Part shown: piece after piece, positions 7,896 through 16,674 of the stretch
Position numbering within the stretch: the stretch's first letter is position 1
How the letters are laid out: each line of letters begins with the position of its first letter
Source of the DNA: Geobacter sp.
Lineage (GTDB): Bacteria; Desulfobacterota; Desulfuromonadia; Geobacterales; Pseudopelobacteraceae
Direction of reading: 5' to 3'
Assembly (NCBI GenBank): GCA_025360785.1
Contig: JANYBN010000169.1
Coordinates: forward strand, 1 to 60,780
DNA length: 60,780 nt
Notes under the pieces: generated by a model
The model's database searches: none
What the model saw: only the letters and a program-made list of their open reading frames with translations
What the model was told of the DNA's origin: nothing
Program-made: the position numbers and the translations under genes

Positions 7896-10270
7896 GGCTG
7901 ATCCCTGTTGCAGATGGCCGGTATCACCAGAAGCGCTGCCGGGATTCCTGTGCCGATGCCTATGAGTACCGTGATGCCTATGGAGTGCATTGAGGGGTGG
8001 CGCGCCAGGGCAAGAGCGCCAAGCCCTGCAAGCGTCGTGAGCCCCGAGACCAGCACCGCTTTGTTTGCGGCATGGTTGGAGCCTTCGGTGAGTCTGCAAA
8101 CCATGAAAATCCCGTAATCGACGCAGAGCCCGATAATCAGGATGGTCGCTGCGATGTTGAAAATATTGAATTCGAGACCGAGCATTCCCATGATGCCCAG
8201 CATGCAGACGAGCCCGGTCACAACCGGCACCAGTACCAGCATGATGCGGGACGGAGTGCGAAACACGATAACCAGCAGGGCGAATACCAGGGCTGAGGTA
8301 AGAGCCATATAGCGGGTGAAATCATGAATGATGGCCCGTCCCACACTGTCGCCGAAATGGCTCTGCGATACGAGACGCACACCCGGCAGTGTCTTGAGAT
8401 CATCCGAGAGGGCAGCCACCACCTGTGGTGTATCCGGCACCAGGGTCAACACCCGTACCATTCCGGGGGCGCGGATGATCAGCGAATCGACCAGTTCACC
8501 CATGCCGGCCTCCCGCAGGCCTTCAATAGTCGCGGCCGGTGGCGCGGCGCTGAGAGATCCAAGAAGCGGTGCAAAGGCGAGTTTAGAGAAGCCGAAGGCT
8601 CCACCGTATTTTGCCAGATCCTGTCCCAGTTGCTCGGCGCGGCCATTCTGCCAGAAGGAGGTCCATCGTTCGCGGTTTGCCCGTTGTCGCTCGGCGCTTG
8701 GTAATAGCGGCGCAAGACTTACCAGCTCTCCGGCAGGAATGCGTCCGGAGAGCCGCGCGAAGAGCCGGTCGTTCAGCGCCAATGCGCCTTCCAGATCCTT
8801 GGCTTCGGCAAAAAGCAGCGCCTTGTCCCGCATGTCCCCCCAGGTTTTGGCCAGTTCTTCTTCTGCCTGGCGCAGTTCCGGAGTAACCATGCTGACTGAG
8901 CGCAGGTCACCATTGAAGCGGATTTTGGTCGCCTGCCAGGCACAGAGAGCAAGGATGGCCAGCCAGATACCGATCACAGCCCGGCGCGGCATCCGCCAGC
9001 CGATGTTAATGTTTCTGAGCGGGAGACTTGCCGCCACCGCAGGCTTGATCAGGTGAGGCAGCACCAGAAGCGAGATCAGAAGTGCCGCCACGATCCCGGT
9101 CATGCTGTAGATTGCGAGCTGCCGCTGACCCGGAAGGCTCGACATTAGCATGACACCGAAAGAGATGAGCGTCGCGGCAGCGCCGAACAGCACCGGCCTT
9201 GCCACTTCACCGGTGATGACGGCCAGATCTTTGCCCCCCTGTCGGCAGGAAAAATAGATCAGCATGGCGTACTCGTCGGCGATGCCGAGCAGCACCCCGC
9301 CGAAGCCGAGCGTAACAGCAAAGACGTTGGCGTCCCAGAGGCCGATAACCCCGGAGGCAATCACCAGGATCGAGGCGGGAACCAGGAATACGAAAATCGC
9401 GCTCAGGCTTCTCAGGAAGACCAGGTAGATCGCAAGAACCGCAATCACGTTAATCGTCAGCACGATATAGAGGTCTTGTTTGATGGTGTCAGCATTTACC
9501 AGCGTGTAGCGGTGTCCGGAAACGACTGTTGCGGTCATGCCGGCCGGGACGTGTGCGGTCACCGCCCTGTCGATCCGGCCAAGCAGGTCCCGTGAACCGG
9601 CAGAGTCGGTCATGGAAACTTCAGAGTCAACTACCAACAGTGCACTTCTGCCGTCAGCGGACACGAAATGGTTCTGGACCAGGCGCATCTTCGGGACCAT
9701 GTTCAGAAAGCGCATCTTCTCCAGGGCGAGTGTGGAGAAAGAAAGCGGATCGCTCTGGATACTCCCTTTGAGTGCCCACCCCTCTGGAGAAAGGAGCTTT
9801 TCGTAGCTCCCCTGAAGGCGGCTTTGCACTTCGGCGGGGGTAGTGGCGGCGGTGAGGCGGACCAGATCCTCGGCTGTGGCAAGGCTCGGAAGCATTGCTC
9901 CGAGCCAGCCGAAGAAGCCGCCTGAGAGATTTGTCGGCCCGGTCATAACATTGCCGACCCCTTCGTTATTGAGCCCAAGCGCCAGTCGGTCGGCGGCCGC
10001 CGTCAGCGCTGTTGGATCCGTAGCGGCGCCACCCTTTAAAGTGATTACCAGTTTTCGTGTGAATGGAGCCAGCTGCAACAGGCGAAAATCTTTGGCTACA
10101 GAAGAGCTGTCGTCGGGGAGCATCGCGACGATGTCTTCCTGAATTTTCAACTTTGAAGAGGCGAGGGCACTCAGTGCGACAACCAGCAGGGTTGCTGAGA
10201 AGAGTAGTTTACGGCGGCTGGATAAAAAGCGGTACAGTCGCTCGAATAGCGTGAAGGACGGTACCGGCAT
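7892..10270 (-). CDS. MMPL/RND-family exporter
   Basis: 792-residue RND-type transporter of the MMPL family: one N-terminal membrane helix (about 22-40), a periplasmic loop to about 255, a block of five helices, a second loop and a final block of five to six helices ending near residue 785. GIADEYAMLIYFS and GLCVDYGIFMV are the paired helix-4-type motifs with acidic residues used for proton coupling. Homologues in aryl polyene clusters are thought to move the lipid product out of the inner membrane. It lies between the LolA-like and lipoprotein genes with almost no spacing, consistent with a transport module. Confidence 0.88.
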   Translation of the reverse strand: MPVPSFTLFERLYRFLSSRRKLLFSATLLVVALSALASSKLKIQEDIVAMLPDDSSSVAKDFRLLQLAPFTRKLVITLKGGAATDPTALTAAADRLALGLNNEGVGNVMTGPTNLSGGFFGWLGAMLPSLATAEDLVRLTAATTPAEVQSRLQGSYEKLLSPEGWALKGSIQSDPLSFSTLALEKMRFLNMVPKMRLVQNHFVSADGRSALLVVDSEVSMTDSAGSRDLLGRIDRAVTAHVPAGMTATVVSGHRYTLVNADTIKQDLYIVLTINVIAVLAIYLVFLRSLSAIFVFLVPASILVIASGVIGLWDANVFAVTLGFGGVLLGIADEYAMLIYFSCRQGGKDLAVITGEVARPVLFGAAATLISFGVMLMSSLPGQRQLAIYSMTGIVAALLISLLVLPHLIKPAVAASLPLRNINIGWRMPRRAVIGIWLAILALCAWQATKIRFNGDLRSVSMVTPELRQAEEELAKTWGDMRDKALLFAEAKDLEGALALNDRLFARLSGRIPAGELVSLAPLLPSAERQRANRERWTSFWQNGRAEQLGQDLAKYGGAFGFSKLAFAPLLGSLSAAPPAATIEGLREAGMGELVDSLIIRAPGMVRVLTLVPDTPQVVAALSDDLKTLPGVRLVSQSHFGDSVGRAIIHDFTRYMALTSALVFALLVIVFRTPSRIMLVLVPVVTGLVCMLGIMGMLGLEFNIFNIAATILIIGLCVDYGIFMVCRLTEGSNHAANKAVLVSGLTTLAGLGALALARHPSMHSIGITVLIGIGTGIPAALLVIPAICNRDQP

Positions 10271-10900
10271 CTAGAAAAGGTCCGCTTGCAGCGGCTTGTT
10301 CACCGCTGCGTTGACGAATCTGATCCGGGTGTAGTCGCCGTCCTTCTCATGCAGCTCAACACTGCGCACATACCTGCCGTCGGCGCTGAAATTGATCAGC
10401 AGATGGTGCAGGAACCCGGCGGTAGCCGCAGAACGGGGCTCCAGCCGGAGAGCCACCGGAGACTCCGCGAGGACCGTGATCCGGTATTCCTTTTTGAGCC
10501 ACGGAAAATCTGCCTTGGCCCAGGCAAAGAGCTGTTCGGAAACAAGTTTCATGACCGGTTCCTGACTGATCTGAAAGTTTTCAGTGCGACCGGTCCGTTC
10601 ATGCCAGCGCCGCCCTTTGTCCCCCTTCAGGACGAATCCGGAGGCTACCGGCGTAGTCAGTTCCCAGCGTAACTGATCGGGTTTGCTGAAGTAGAAGCGC
10701 CCCTTGGAGGTAAGGACGGTCTTGAACATGCTCAAGTGCTTTTCCTGGACAAAGTCGCTTGACAGAGTCCTGACGGCGCCGGCGGTCCGCTCCAGAGAAC
10801 TGAGGATTGCTGAGGAATCGCCATGGTTCGGGGCTTCACCTGCGGTGGCGGTCGCAGCAGCAAACAGTAAAAAGGTGATCAGGAGCAGCACTTTGGTCAC
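10271..10900 (-). CDS. LolA-like outer-membrane lipoprotein carrier protein
   Basis: 209-residue periplasmic protein with a cleavable signal peptide (MTKVLLLITFLLFAAATATA). The mature part has the LolA pattern: LSSDFVQEKHLSMF, GRFYFSKPDQLRWELTTP, and a following G-rich turn. LolA-fold proteins bind acyl chains in a half-barrel cavity and shuttle them across the periplasm. Aryl polyene clusters carry a dedicated LolA-like gene, so this is read as the polyene carrier and not the housekeeping LolA. It overlaps the upstream dehydratase gene by 4 bases and abuts the exporter gene. Confidence 0.85.
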   Translation of the reverse strand: MTKVLLLITFLLFAAATATAGEAPNHGDSSAILSSLERTAGAVRTLSSDFVQEKHLSMFKTVLTSKGRFYFSKPDQLRWELTTPVASGFVLKGDKGRRWHERTGRTENFQISQEPVMKLVSEQLFAWAKADFPWLKKEYRITVLAESPVALRLEPRSAATAGFLHHLLINFSADGRYVRSVELHEKDGDYTRIRFVNAAVNKPLQADLF

Positions 10901-11343
10901 GCTGCACTCCCCGCTCCGACAATCCAGAGCTTGAGGGAGCCGCTTGCAACAGTTTCCGCGCCGCGCATGATCTCCCCCTCGGCAACGGCGAATCCCTCAA
11001 AACTTCCGACAGTCCTGACGTGGATCAAAAGCTGGTCCTCCGCATAAGCCCTACCGGTAACCCGCATTTTCCGGACGCCAACCAGGTACCCTTTCGAAAT
11101 ATCCTTGCCATGCAGCGTGTCATCATAACCCTTGATGACGGCGTAACCCTGCGCCAGAAGTTCTACGAACGCCGCCTCGTCCAGAACGCCATCCGTCCCG
11201 ACCAGGATGCAGTCGGCGGAAAGACACGCTTCAACCACACCGCTGGCATCACCAAATGAAATAAGTGTCTCCACCAGCCGCATCGGCTGACGATGGGGGA
11301 TGAATGCTTCAGCAGGGATCGGTAATGTCAGGTCTTTCTTCAT
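10897..11343 (-). CDS. ApeP-like hotdog dehydratase
   Basis: 148-residue protein resembling the ApeP/ApeI type of 3-hydroxyacyl-ACP dehydratase. The N-terminal IPHRQPMRLVE places His17 at the position of the catalytic histidine (other members read LPHxxPMxLL). A second hotdog gene at 6836-7222 is of FabZ type, so the locus has two dissimilar dehydratases, as aryl polyene clusters do. It lies between the ammonia-lyase and the LolA-like gene, with 24 bases to the former. Function as a partner or alternative dehydratase in polyene formation is inferred from family and context. Confidence 0.78.
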   Translation of the reverse strand: MKKDLTLPIPAEAFIPHRQPMRLVETLISFGDASGVVEACLSADCILVGTDGVLDEAAFVELLAQGYAVIKGYDDTLHGKDISKGYLVGVRKMRVTGRAYAEDQLLIHVRTVGSFEGFAVAEGEIMRGAETVASGSLKLWIVGAGSAA

Positions 11344-11367
11344 GCAGGTTTTCCTGTGATGTTTATA

Positions 11368-12993
11368 TTAAGCACGAGTGTCAAAAAACTGTACCGGCTC
11401 CGGCGTCTGGCGCCAGTAGACCTGCAGGTCATCGAAAATCTGGCTGGAGAACAGGAGCTTTCTGAATTTTACAAGATCATCGTGAAACACCCGCTTGTTG
11501 TCGTAGACTTTAAATTCCTTGTTCAGGATCTGATAGATCCGTCCGGTCGCGGTGCCGAGCTGGTCGGCGTTCCGGAAGGAGAGCGCCTGGAGGTCGGTGA
11601 AAATCTCAAGCGTCACGACATGTTTTGCGTTGCTGACCGACTTGAAGGCTTTGCGGGCTGCTACCGTTCCCATGCTGACCACGTCCTGGTTCGAGGCGTT
11701 GCAGGAGATGGAGTTCGTGGAAACCGGGTTGGCAAGCTGGCGGTTTTCCGCGGTTGTTGAGGTCGCCAGGTACTGTGCTCCCATAAACCCCATGGTCAGT
11801 CCGAGCGTGCCGGGGATCAGGAATTCGGGGAGTCCTTCGTTCAGGTTCTTGTCGAGGAATTTGTTGATTCTCCGCTCCGAGAGTGTGCAGAGCGTTGCCA
11901 TAGCCATGCAGAGAGAGTCCATGGCGAAGCCGATGCTCTGGCCGTGAAAATTGCCACCGTGGATGATCTTCTTCTTCTCCGGGATGATAATCGGGTTGTC
12001 GTTGGACGAGTTCGCCTCGGTCTCAACCACCTTGGTCGCGGCTTCGATCGCCTCAAGCACCGGGGCGAGAATCTGGGGGGTGCAGCGAATGGAATAGACA
12101 TCCTGCACGTTGATGCTCGTCTCGTACACCGGTCCCTCGGTCTCGTGCCCGCGGATCAGCTCGTGCATGTCCTTTCTGAGGGTGATGTTACCCGAACCCG
12201 CGTAGAGATTCCGGATGGTTTCGGCTACCTTGAGCTGGCCCGGATGCGGCTTGACCAGGTGGAGGTCTTCATCGAAAGCATCGTCGATGCCGCCGAAAAT
12301 TTCCAGGGCGAAGGCACCGGTTACGCAGCTGATCCGGAGCAGTTTTTTGGCGCCGAACAGGGCGAAAGCCGCCAGTGCGGTCATGGCACTTGTGCCGTTC
12401 ATAAGGGCTATACCCTCCTTGAAACTCAGCACCATCGGAACGATGGCGAGCTTTGAGAAGAGTGCCGCCGTATTGTGAAGCTCATCCTTGTAGTAGGATT
12501 TTCCCTCACCGATAATGGTAAGAGAAAGGTGCGCCAGGTGGATCAGATCGCCAGAGGCCCCGACGCTTCCACATTCCGGAATATATGGAGCGATGCCGCG
12601 GTTAACCATATCCTTCATGAACTCCAGCAGTTCGATGCGTACTCCGCTGTACCCCTTGACCAGAGTGTTCAGGCGTATGGCCATGATGGCGATGGCGACG
12701 TACGAGGGGAGCGGGTCCCCGAGTCCGGCGGCGTGGCTGCGGATAAGGTTCACCTGGAGCGCCTCGATCTCGGCATCATTTATGATCTTGTTGCACATCG
12801 GACCGTACGACGTGTTCACCCCGTAGACGATGCGCCGGGCGGCAACCTCCTCCTCAAGGAAGGTCCTGCTGGCACGGCAGCGCAGCAGGGCGGCCGGGTC
12901 AAGAGCGACCTGTTTGTCTCCTACTCCGATGGCGACGATATCTTCTACAGTGAGATCACTGCCGTTCAATACGATGGTGGAACGTTCTGACAT
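11368..12993 (-). CDS. Aromatic amino-acid ammonia-lyase (HAL/TAL family)
   Basis: 541-residue MIO-type ammonia-lyase. The cofactor-forming triad Ala146-Ser147-Gly148 is in GSVGASGDLIHLAHL, and the catalytic Tyr57 is in VYGVNTSYGP. The specificity loop reads NLIRSHAAGLG with Ser86-His87, resembling bacterial flexirubin tyrosine ammonia-lyases (NLIRSH) more than plant enzymes. Histidine lyases share the Ser-His, so the substrate is not fixed by sequence, but no other hut gene is present. In this context it would make 4-coumarate or cinnamate as polyketide starter. Start ATG at 12993 has AAGGGA upstream; a longer frame to 13110 overlaps the ligase gene. Next to the AMP ligase. Confidence 0.88.
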   Translation of the reverse strand: MSERSTIVLNGSDLTVEDIVAIGVGDKQVALDPAALLRCRASRTFLEEEVAARRIVYGVNTSYGPMCNKIINDAEIEALQVNLIRSHAAGLGDPLPSYVAIAIMAIRLNTLVKGYSGVRIELLEFMKDMVNRGIAPYIPECGSVGASGDLIHLAHLSLTIIGEGKSYYKDELHNTAALFSKLAIVPMVLSFKEGIALMNGTSAMTALAAFALFGAKKLLRISCVTGAFALEIFGGIDDAFDEDLHLVKPHPGQLKVAETIRNLYAGSGNITLRKDMHELIRGHETEGPVYETSINVQDVYSIRCTPQILAPVLEAIEAATKVVETEANSSNDNPIIIPEKKKIIHGGNFHGQSIGFAMDSLCMAMATLCTLSERRINKFLDKNLNEGLPEFLIPGTLGLTMGFMGAQYLATSTTAENRQLANPVSTNSISCNASNQDVVSMGTVAARKAFKSVSNAKHVVTLEIFTDLQALSFRNADQLGTATGRIYQILNKEFKVYDNKRVFHDDLVKFRKLLFSSQIFDDLQVYWRQTPEPVQFFDTRA

Positions 12994-13060
12994 GATGAAT
13001 TCCCTTTTTAAATGTAGAGTCTGTTGCTGTGGGCAACTGCCCGCTTGAAGCAAGCGTCCT

Positions 13061-14392
13061 TCACAGGCTGCGCTTGTCGAAAAAGATAACCGGTTTGCGC
13101 TTGTCGTCACGGATAGTAACTTTCAGAATCTCCTCCGGGGGGACGATCACTACCTCCGGTTTGACGCGGATCGAGGCTGCGATCCGTTCAGCCACAAAGG
13201 AAGAAGAGAGCGAAGAGTCGCTCGAACCGACGACGACCCGGATCCGGTCCGAGAGGGCAAATTCGCTCTCAACCTCGATGTAGTAGCCGCACACCCCGTG
13301 CATTCCTTGCAGTACGGTAAAGATTGCCGGGGGATATACGGTGGTGCCGAGGCATTTGAGCATCTGTGACTTTCTGCCGATCACGGGTCCCAGGCGGTGC
13401 GTATTTCTGCCGCAGGAGCAAGGGTCTGCGTGGAGGGTTGCGATATCACCGGTTTTGAAGCGCAACAGCGGCATCCCGGTGACGCCGAGCGGAGTCGCCA
13501 CGACCTCGCCGAAGGTGCCATGGGGAACCGGTGCCCCGTTTTCATCAACAATCTCAATAATCATCAACTCCGGAAGCAGGTGCCCTCCAGCGCCTGAGGC
13601 GCAGTCGGTGAATGATGTCGCCATCTCGGTGCTTGCGTAGGTTCCGAAAACCCGGCAGTGCCAAAGTTCCTCAAGCCCCACTCCCAGAAGGGACAGTGTA
13701 AAGTCCCGGTTCCGCACCGGTTCGCCGATGCAGACGATCCTTTTGATGCCCTGCCTTGCCGGTTCGATCCCTTCACGCTGCAACCTCTTCCCGACGTTCA
13801 ACAGCAGCGAGGGGACACCGACGAGCGCCGAGGGGCGGAAGTTTCTGATCAATTCAGCCGTGAGTGAAGCATTGCCGGAACCACCCCGTAAAACTGTGGA
13901 CTTGATACGGGTAAGTCCGAGGAAATATGCCAGCCCGGCCATGAAACACCTGTCGGAGGCAACCGCGACCAGCACCCGGTCTGCACTGCTGAAGCCGGCG
14001 GCGCGGAAAGAAAGCTCCTCGTTGTAGGCAAGTCGTTCCAGATCACCGGAACTCTGCTGCATGGCAACCGATTTTCCGGTGGTCCCGGAGGTGAGGCAGA
14101 TATCTACTATCTCTTCCTGTTCCACGGCGAGAAATTCGTCGTAACGGTTCTCAAGATCATCCTTGCAGGTAAAGGGGAGTTTCGCCAGATCGGCCTGGCA
14201 TGAGATATCCTCTGGCCGTACGTCGAGGTCAGCGAACATACTGCGGTAAAAAGGCGAATGGCCGGCGAGGTAATCGATGTGCCGCTTCAGGAGGTCATTC
14301 TGCCGGGCGGCAATATCCGACAGCGGGGCACGGGAAAGTTCGGCTCCCCTGCGACTGTCGAATCGGCAGCTTATGAGACTGTCTCCGCTCAT
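13061..14392 (-). CDS. PaaK-like AMP-forming acyl ligase
   Basis: 443-residue adenylate-forming enzyme of the phenylacetate-CoA ligase/coenzyme F390 synthetase branch. The phosphate-binding loop is DICLTSGTTGKSV; VFGTYASTEMA is the adenine-binding A5-type motif; FKTGDIA follows. It probably activates the aryl acid from the neighbouring ammonia-lyase and loads it onto ACP or CoA. Start ATG overlaps the acyltransferase stop (ATGA). The 67-base gap to the lyase gene holds two small back-to-back stem-loops on the minus strand. Preference for cinnamate, coumarate or benzoate is not predictable here. Confidence 0.85.
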   Translation of the reverse strand: MSGDSLISCRFDSRRGAELSRAPLSDIAARQNDLLKRHIDYLAGHSPFYRSMFADLDVRPEDISCQADLAKLPFTCKDDLENRYDEFLAVEQEEIVDICLTSGTTGKSVAMQQSSGDLERLAYNEELSFRAAGFSSADRVLVAVASDRCFMAGLAYFLGLTRIKSTVLRGGSGNASLTAELIRNFRPSALVGVPSLLLNVGKRLQREGIEPARQGIKRIVCIGEPVRNRDFTLSLLGVGLEELWHCRVFGTYASTEMATSFTDCASGAGGHLLPELMIIEIVDENGAPVPHGTFGEVVATPLGVTGMPLLRFKTGDIATLHADPCSCGRNTHRLGPVIGRKSQMLKCLGTTVYPPAIFTVLQGMHGVCGYYIEVESEFALSDRIRVVVGSSDSSLSSSFVAERIAASIRVKPEVVIVPPEEILKVTIRDDKRKPVIFFDKRSL

Positions 14393-15183
14393 TGATTACC
14401 CTGCATCTCTTCGAGTTTACCTGCCATGCGTTTCCGCACCTCCCTGCGCAACTCGGCAAGTCCTCTTTTTCCGGGATAATCTTTGGGGTCCACCGGATCG
14501 AGAACCGTGAGCCTGACTTTGGCGGGGTGCAGAAATGAGCGCCCGGGGGGAAGCATGATGTCGGTACCGGTTATGCAGAGCGGTACTATCGGCACACCGG
14601 TCTCCTGTGCGAGGCGGAAAGCGCCGGAGTAAAAGGGCTGCAGCTTCCCGTTCCTGCTCCTGTGACCTTCCGGAAAAAAAAGTACGGTCCCCTGTTTGTC
14701 AAAGGCCTCTGTGCAGGTCTGCATGACCTCGTTCCAGTCGTTTGTTTCCACGTCCAGATAGCGTGCAAGCCGCATGAACATGGTATACCAGTACATCTTG
14801 AACGGCCACGCTCCGACGGCAAAAATTATGTCATGGAAGGGGAGCGTCGAGATGAAATAGCTGTCAAAAAACGAGAGGTGATTGACGACCATGATGCAGG
14901 GACGCTTGATGCCGGCAAACCCTTCCCCCCGGAAACGTACGAAAGGGGAGACCATGACGACCAGGCCGTAGCCGTGGATGTTGATCAAATGCCTGACGAT
15001 CCGGCCGATATCCCATCCGGTTACGACCTTCCAGATAACGAGACAGAAAGGAGATGCCAGAATTCCAGCGACAATCCATAGGGCCATCAAAGGGTAGAAC
15101 ATCAGGTTCAGCAGTATTGCTTGTATCCGATTCCGTTTTCCGGCGCCAACCCGGTGCCGATTACTGCGCGAACTGGTTGCCAC
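14389..15183 (-). CDS. Lysophospholipid-acyltransferase-family acyltransferase
   Basis: 264-residue PlsC-type acyltransferase with an N-terminal hydrophobic segment (about 24-55). The catalytic HX4D motif is in NHLSFFDS and the second block is FPEGHRSRNGKL. In aryl polyene and flexirubin clusters such enzymes transfer acyl chains to build the lipid anchor or esterify the polyene with a resorcinol. It sits between the ACP gene (4 bases away) and the AMP ligase, fitting ACP-dependent acyl transfer. The acceptor is unknown. Confidence 0.85.
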   Translation of the reverse strand: MATSSRSNRHRVGAGKRNRIQAILLNLMFYPLMALWIVAGILASPFCLVIWKVVTGWDIGRIVRHLINIHGYGLVVMVSPFVRFRGEGFAGIKRPCIMVVNHLSFFDSYFISTLPFHDIIFAVGAWPFKMYWYTMFMRLARYLDVETNDWNEVMQTCTEAFDKQGTVLFFPEGHRSRNGKLQPFYSGAFRLAQETGVPIVPLCITGTDIMLPPGRSFLHPAKVRLTVLDPVDPKDYPGKRGLAELRREVRKRMAGKLEEMQGNQ

Positions 15184-15186
15184 GAA

Positions 15187-15447
15187 CTATGCGCTCTCCA
15201 TCTGACGTTTTTTGTCGATTACAAAGGTGTGGATGTCGCCGAGAGTGCGGATCTTGCGGATCGCCTCCTCCTCGCGAATTTTCATGCCGAAAGCAGACTC
15301 CAGAACGATGACCAGGTCCACGACATCAAGGCTGTCCAATCCCATCTCTTCAAACAGGGTTGTGTCGGGTGTCATATCGCCCAAGGCGTACTCAAACTCC
15401 TCGGCAAGCGAACTGTTGATCTGCTCTATTATTTCCTGATCAGTCAT
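15187..15447 (-). CDS. Acyl carrier protein
   Basis: 86-residue ACP with the phosphopantetheine site Ser39 in FEEMGLDSLDVVDL. It is the only ACP seen in the 20-kb locus; many aryl polyene loci have two. It would carry the starter and all chain intermediates between ketosynthases, reductase and dehydratases. It lies between a ketosynthase (adjacent stop/start) and the acyltransferase. Confidence 0.93.
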   Translation of the reverse strand: MTDQEIIEQINSSLAEEFEYALGDMTPDTTLFEEMGLDSLDVVDLVIVLESAFGMKIREEEAIRKIRTLGDIHTFVIDKKRQMESA

Positions 15448-16674
15448 TTAAGTATATCTCCTTAGAATTATGGATGAATTTACGCCACCCAAGGCGAAGT
15501 TGTTTTTAATCACCGTAGTAACCGGGCGTTTTGTCACTCCATGCAAGTGCTGCACATTTGCGCAGAGCGGATCGACGTGTTCCAGGTTGAGAGTCGGTAT
15601 CAAAAGCCCATGACGGAGCATCTCGATGCAGGCGGCCAGTTCCAGGGTGCCGCTGGCAGCCATCGCGTGTCCCAGGTGCCCCTTAAGACTGCTGACGGGG
15701 GTCGTGTTACCGAAGATGCTCGAAATTGCTTCGCACTCGGCGATGTCGCCCTGCTCGGTAGCCGTAGCGTGGGCGTTAACATAGTCGATCTGTTCCGGTT
15801 TGACCTCTGCGTCGAGCGCCAGGCGCATACAGTTCGCTATGCAAGACGAGTTCGGGTTGGCGATGCTTCCCGGGTCAGAGTTGGTGGCGAAACCAAGTAT
15901 TTCTGCGAGGATGGTAGCGTTACGTCCAATAGCCGACTCCAGCGATTCGAGAAGCAGCACACCACTCCCTTCACCGCAAACTATGCCGTCGCGGTCCAAA
16001 TCAAATGGGCGCGGGGTGCTGGTCGGGGAATCGTTGAACGCGGTTGAGGCGGCGTTCATGATGTCGAAAGTCCCGGAGGTGAGAGGGTGAAACTCGTCCG
16101 CACCACCGCAGAGCATGAAGTCCTGCTTACCCATGCCGATCATCTCGGCTGCGTAGCCGACCGCGTGGCAACTTGTAGAGCAGGCGGCAGACGGTGCCAG
16201 GATTCTCCCGGTTACGCCAAGCATCTGGGCTACGTTCGAAGCACAGCTGTGGTTCATAATATGGAAAAAAAGCGTTGATTTCATACGCTCAAGGCTGTTG
16301 TCAATGCCGAAATCCCGGAAAAAATCCTGCATGGTCTGCGGACTGCCGATCGTCGAGCCTATCGAGACCCCAAGCCGCCCGTTACTAAGATGCGCCTCGG
16401 TGAGCCCCGCCATCGCGGCGGCATCCAGACTGGCAAGGGTGGCAAAGATAGACATGCTTGACATGGAACGACGGAATTTTCTCGGAATTTCCATCGGGTC
16501 GACCCCTGTTGCAAGGGCTGCAACCCGGGTCCTCATCCCTGTTATTTCAGATAGACCGGGGACCTGAACTACGCCGCTTTTGCCCGCGAGGAGCGAGTTC
16601 ATCATGTTTTCGATTCCGCGGCCAAATGGGGATACGACCCCTATACCCGTTATGACGACTCTTTTCAGCAGCAT
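15448..16674 (-). CDS. Beta-ketoacyl-ACP synthase (FabF-like)
   Basis: 408-residue complete ketosynthase. It begins KRVVITGIGVVSPFG and has Cys165 in APSAACSTSC, His302 in NAHATATEQGD, Lys331 and His336 in LKGHLGHAMAASG. It extends the chain with malonyl-ACP. ATG at 16674 was chosen because the family starts here; the open frame continues to 16977 over the 3-prime end of the oxidoreductase gene. It overlaps that gene by 10 bases and abuts the ACP gene, so ketosynthase and ACP are likely made together. Confidence 0.92.
   Translation of the reverse strand: MLLKRVVITGIGVVSPFGRGIENMMNSLLAGKSGVVQVPGLSEITGMRTRVAALATGVDPMEIPRKFRRSMSSMSIFATLASLDAAAMAGLTEAHLSNGRLGVSIGSTIGSPQTMQDFFRDFGIDNSLERMKSTLFFHIMNHSCASNVAQMLGVTGRILAPSAACSTSCHAVGYAAEMIGMGKQDFMLCGGADEFHPLTSGTFDIMNAASTAFNDSPTSTPRPFDLDRDGIVCGEGSGVLLLESLESAIGRNATILAEILGFATNSDPGSIANPNSSCIANCMRLALDAEVKPEQIDYVNAHATATEQGDIAECEAISSIFGNTTPVSSLKGHLGHAMAASGTLELAACIEMLRHGLLIPTLNLEHVDPLCANVQHLHGVTKRPVTTVIKNNFALGGVNSSIILRRYT

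Noticed and set aside
11368-12993. Histidine utilisation gene hutH
   Set aside because: No hutU, hutI or hutG is nearby, and the lyase is embedded beside an AMP ligase in a polyene-type operon; the substrate is still not proven.
12994-13110. Extended N-terminus for the ammonia-lyase
   Set aside because: It overlaps the AMP ligase gene end, lacks family similarity, and ATG at 12993 has a good AAGGGA site.
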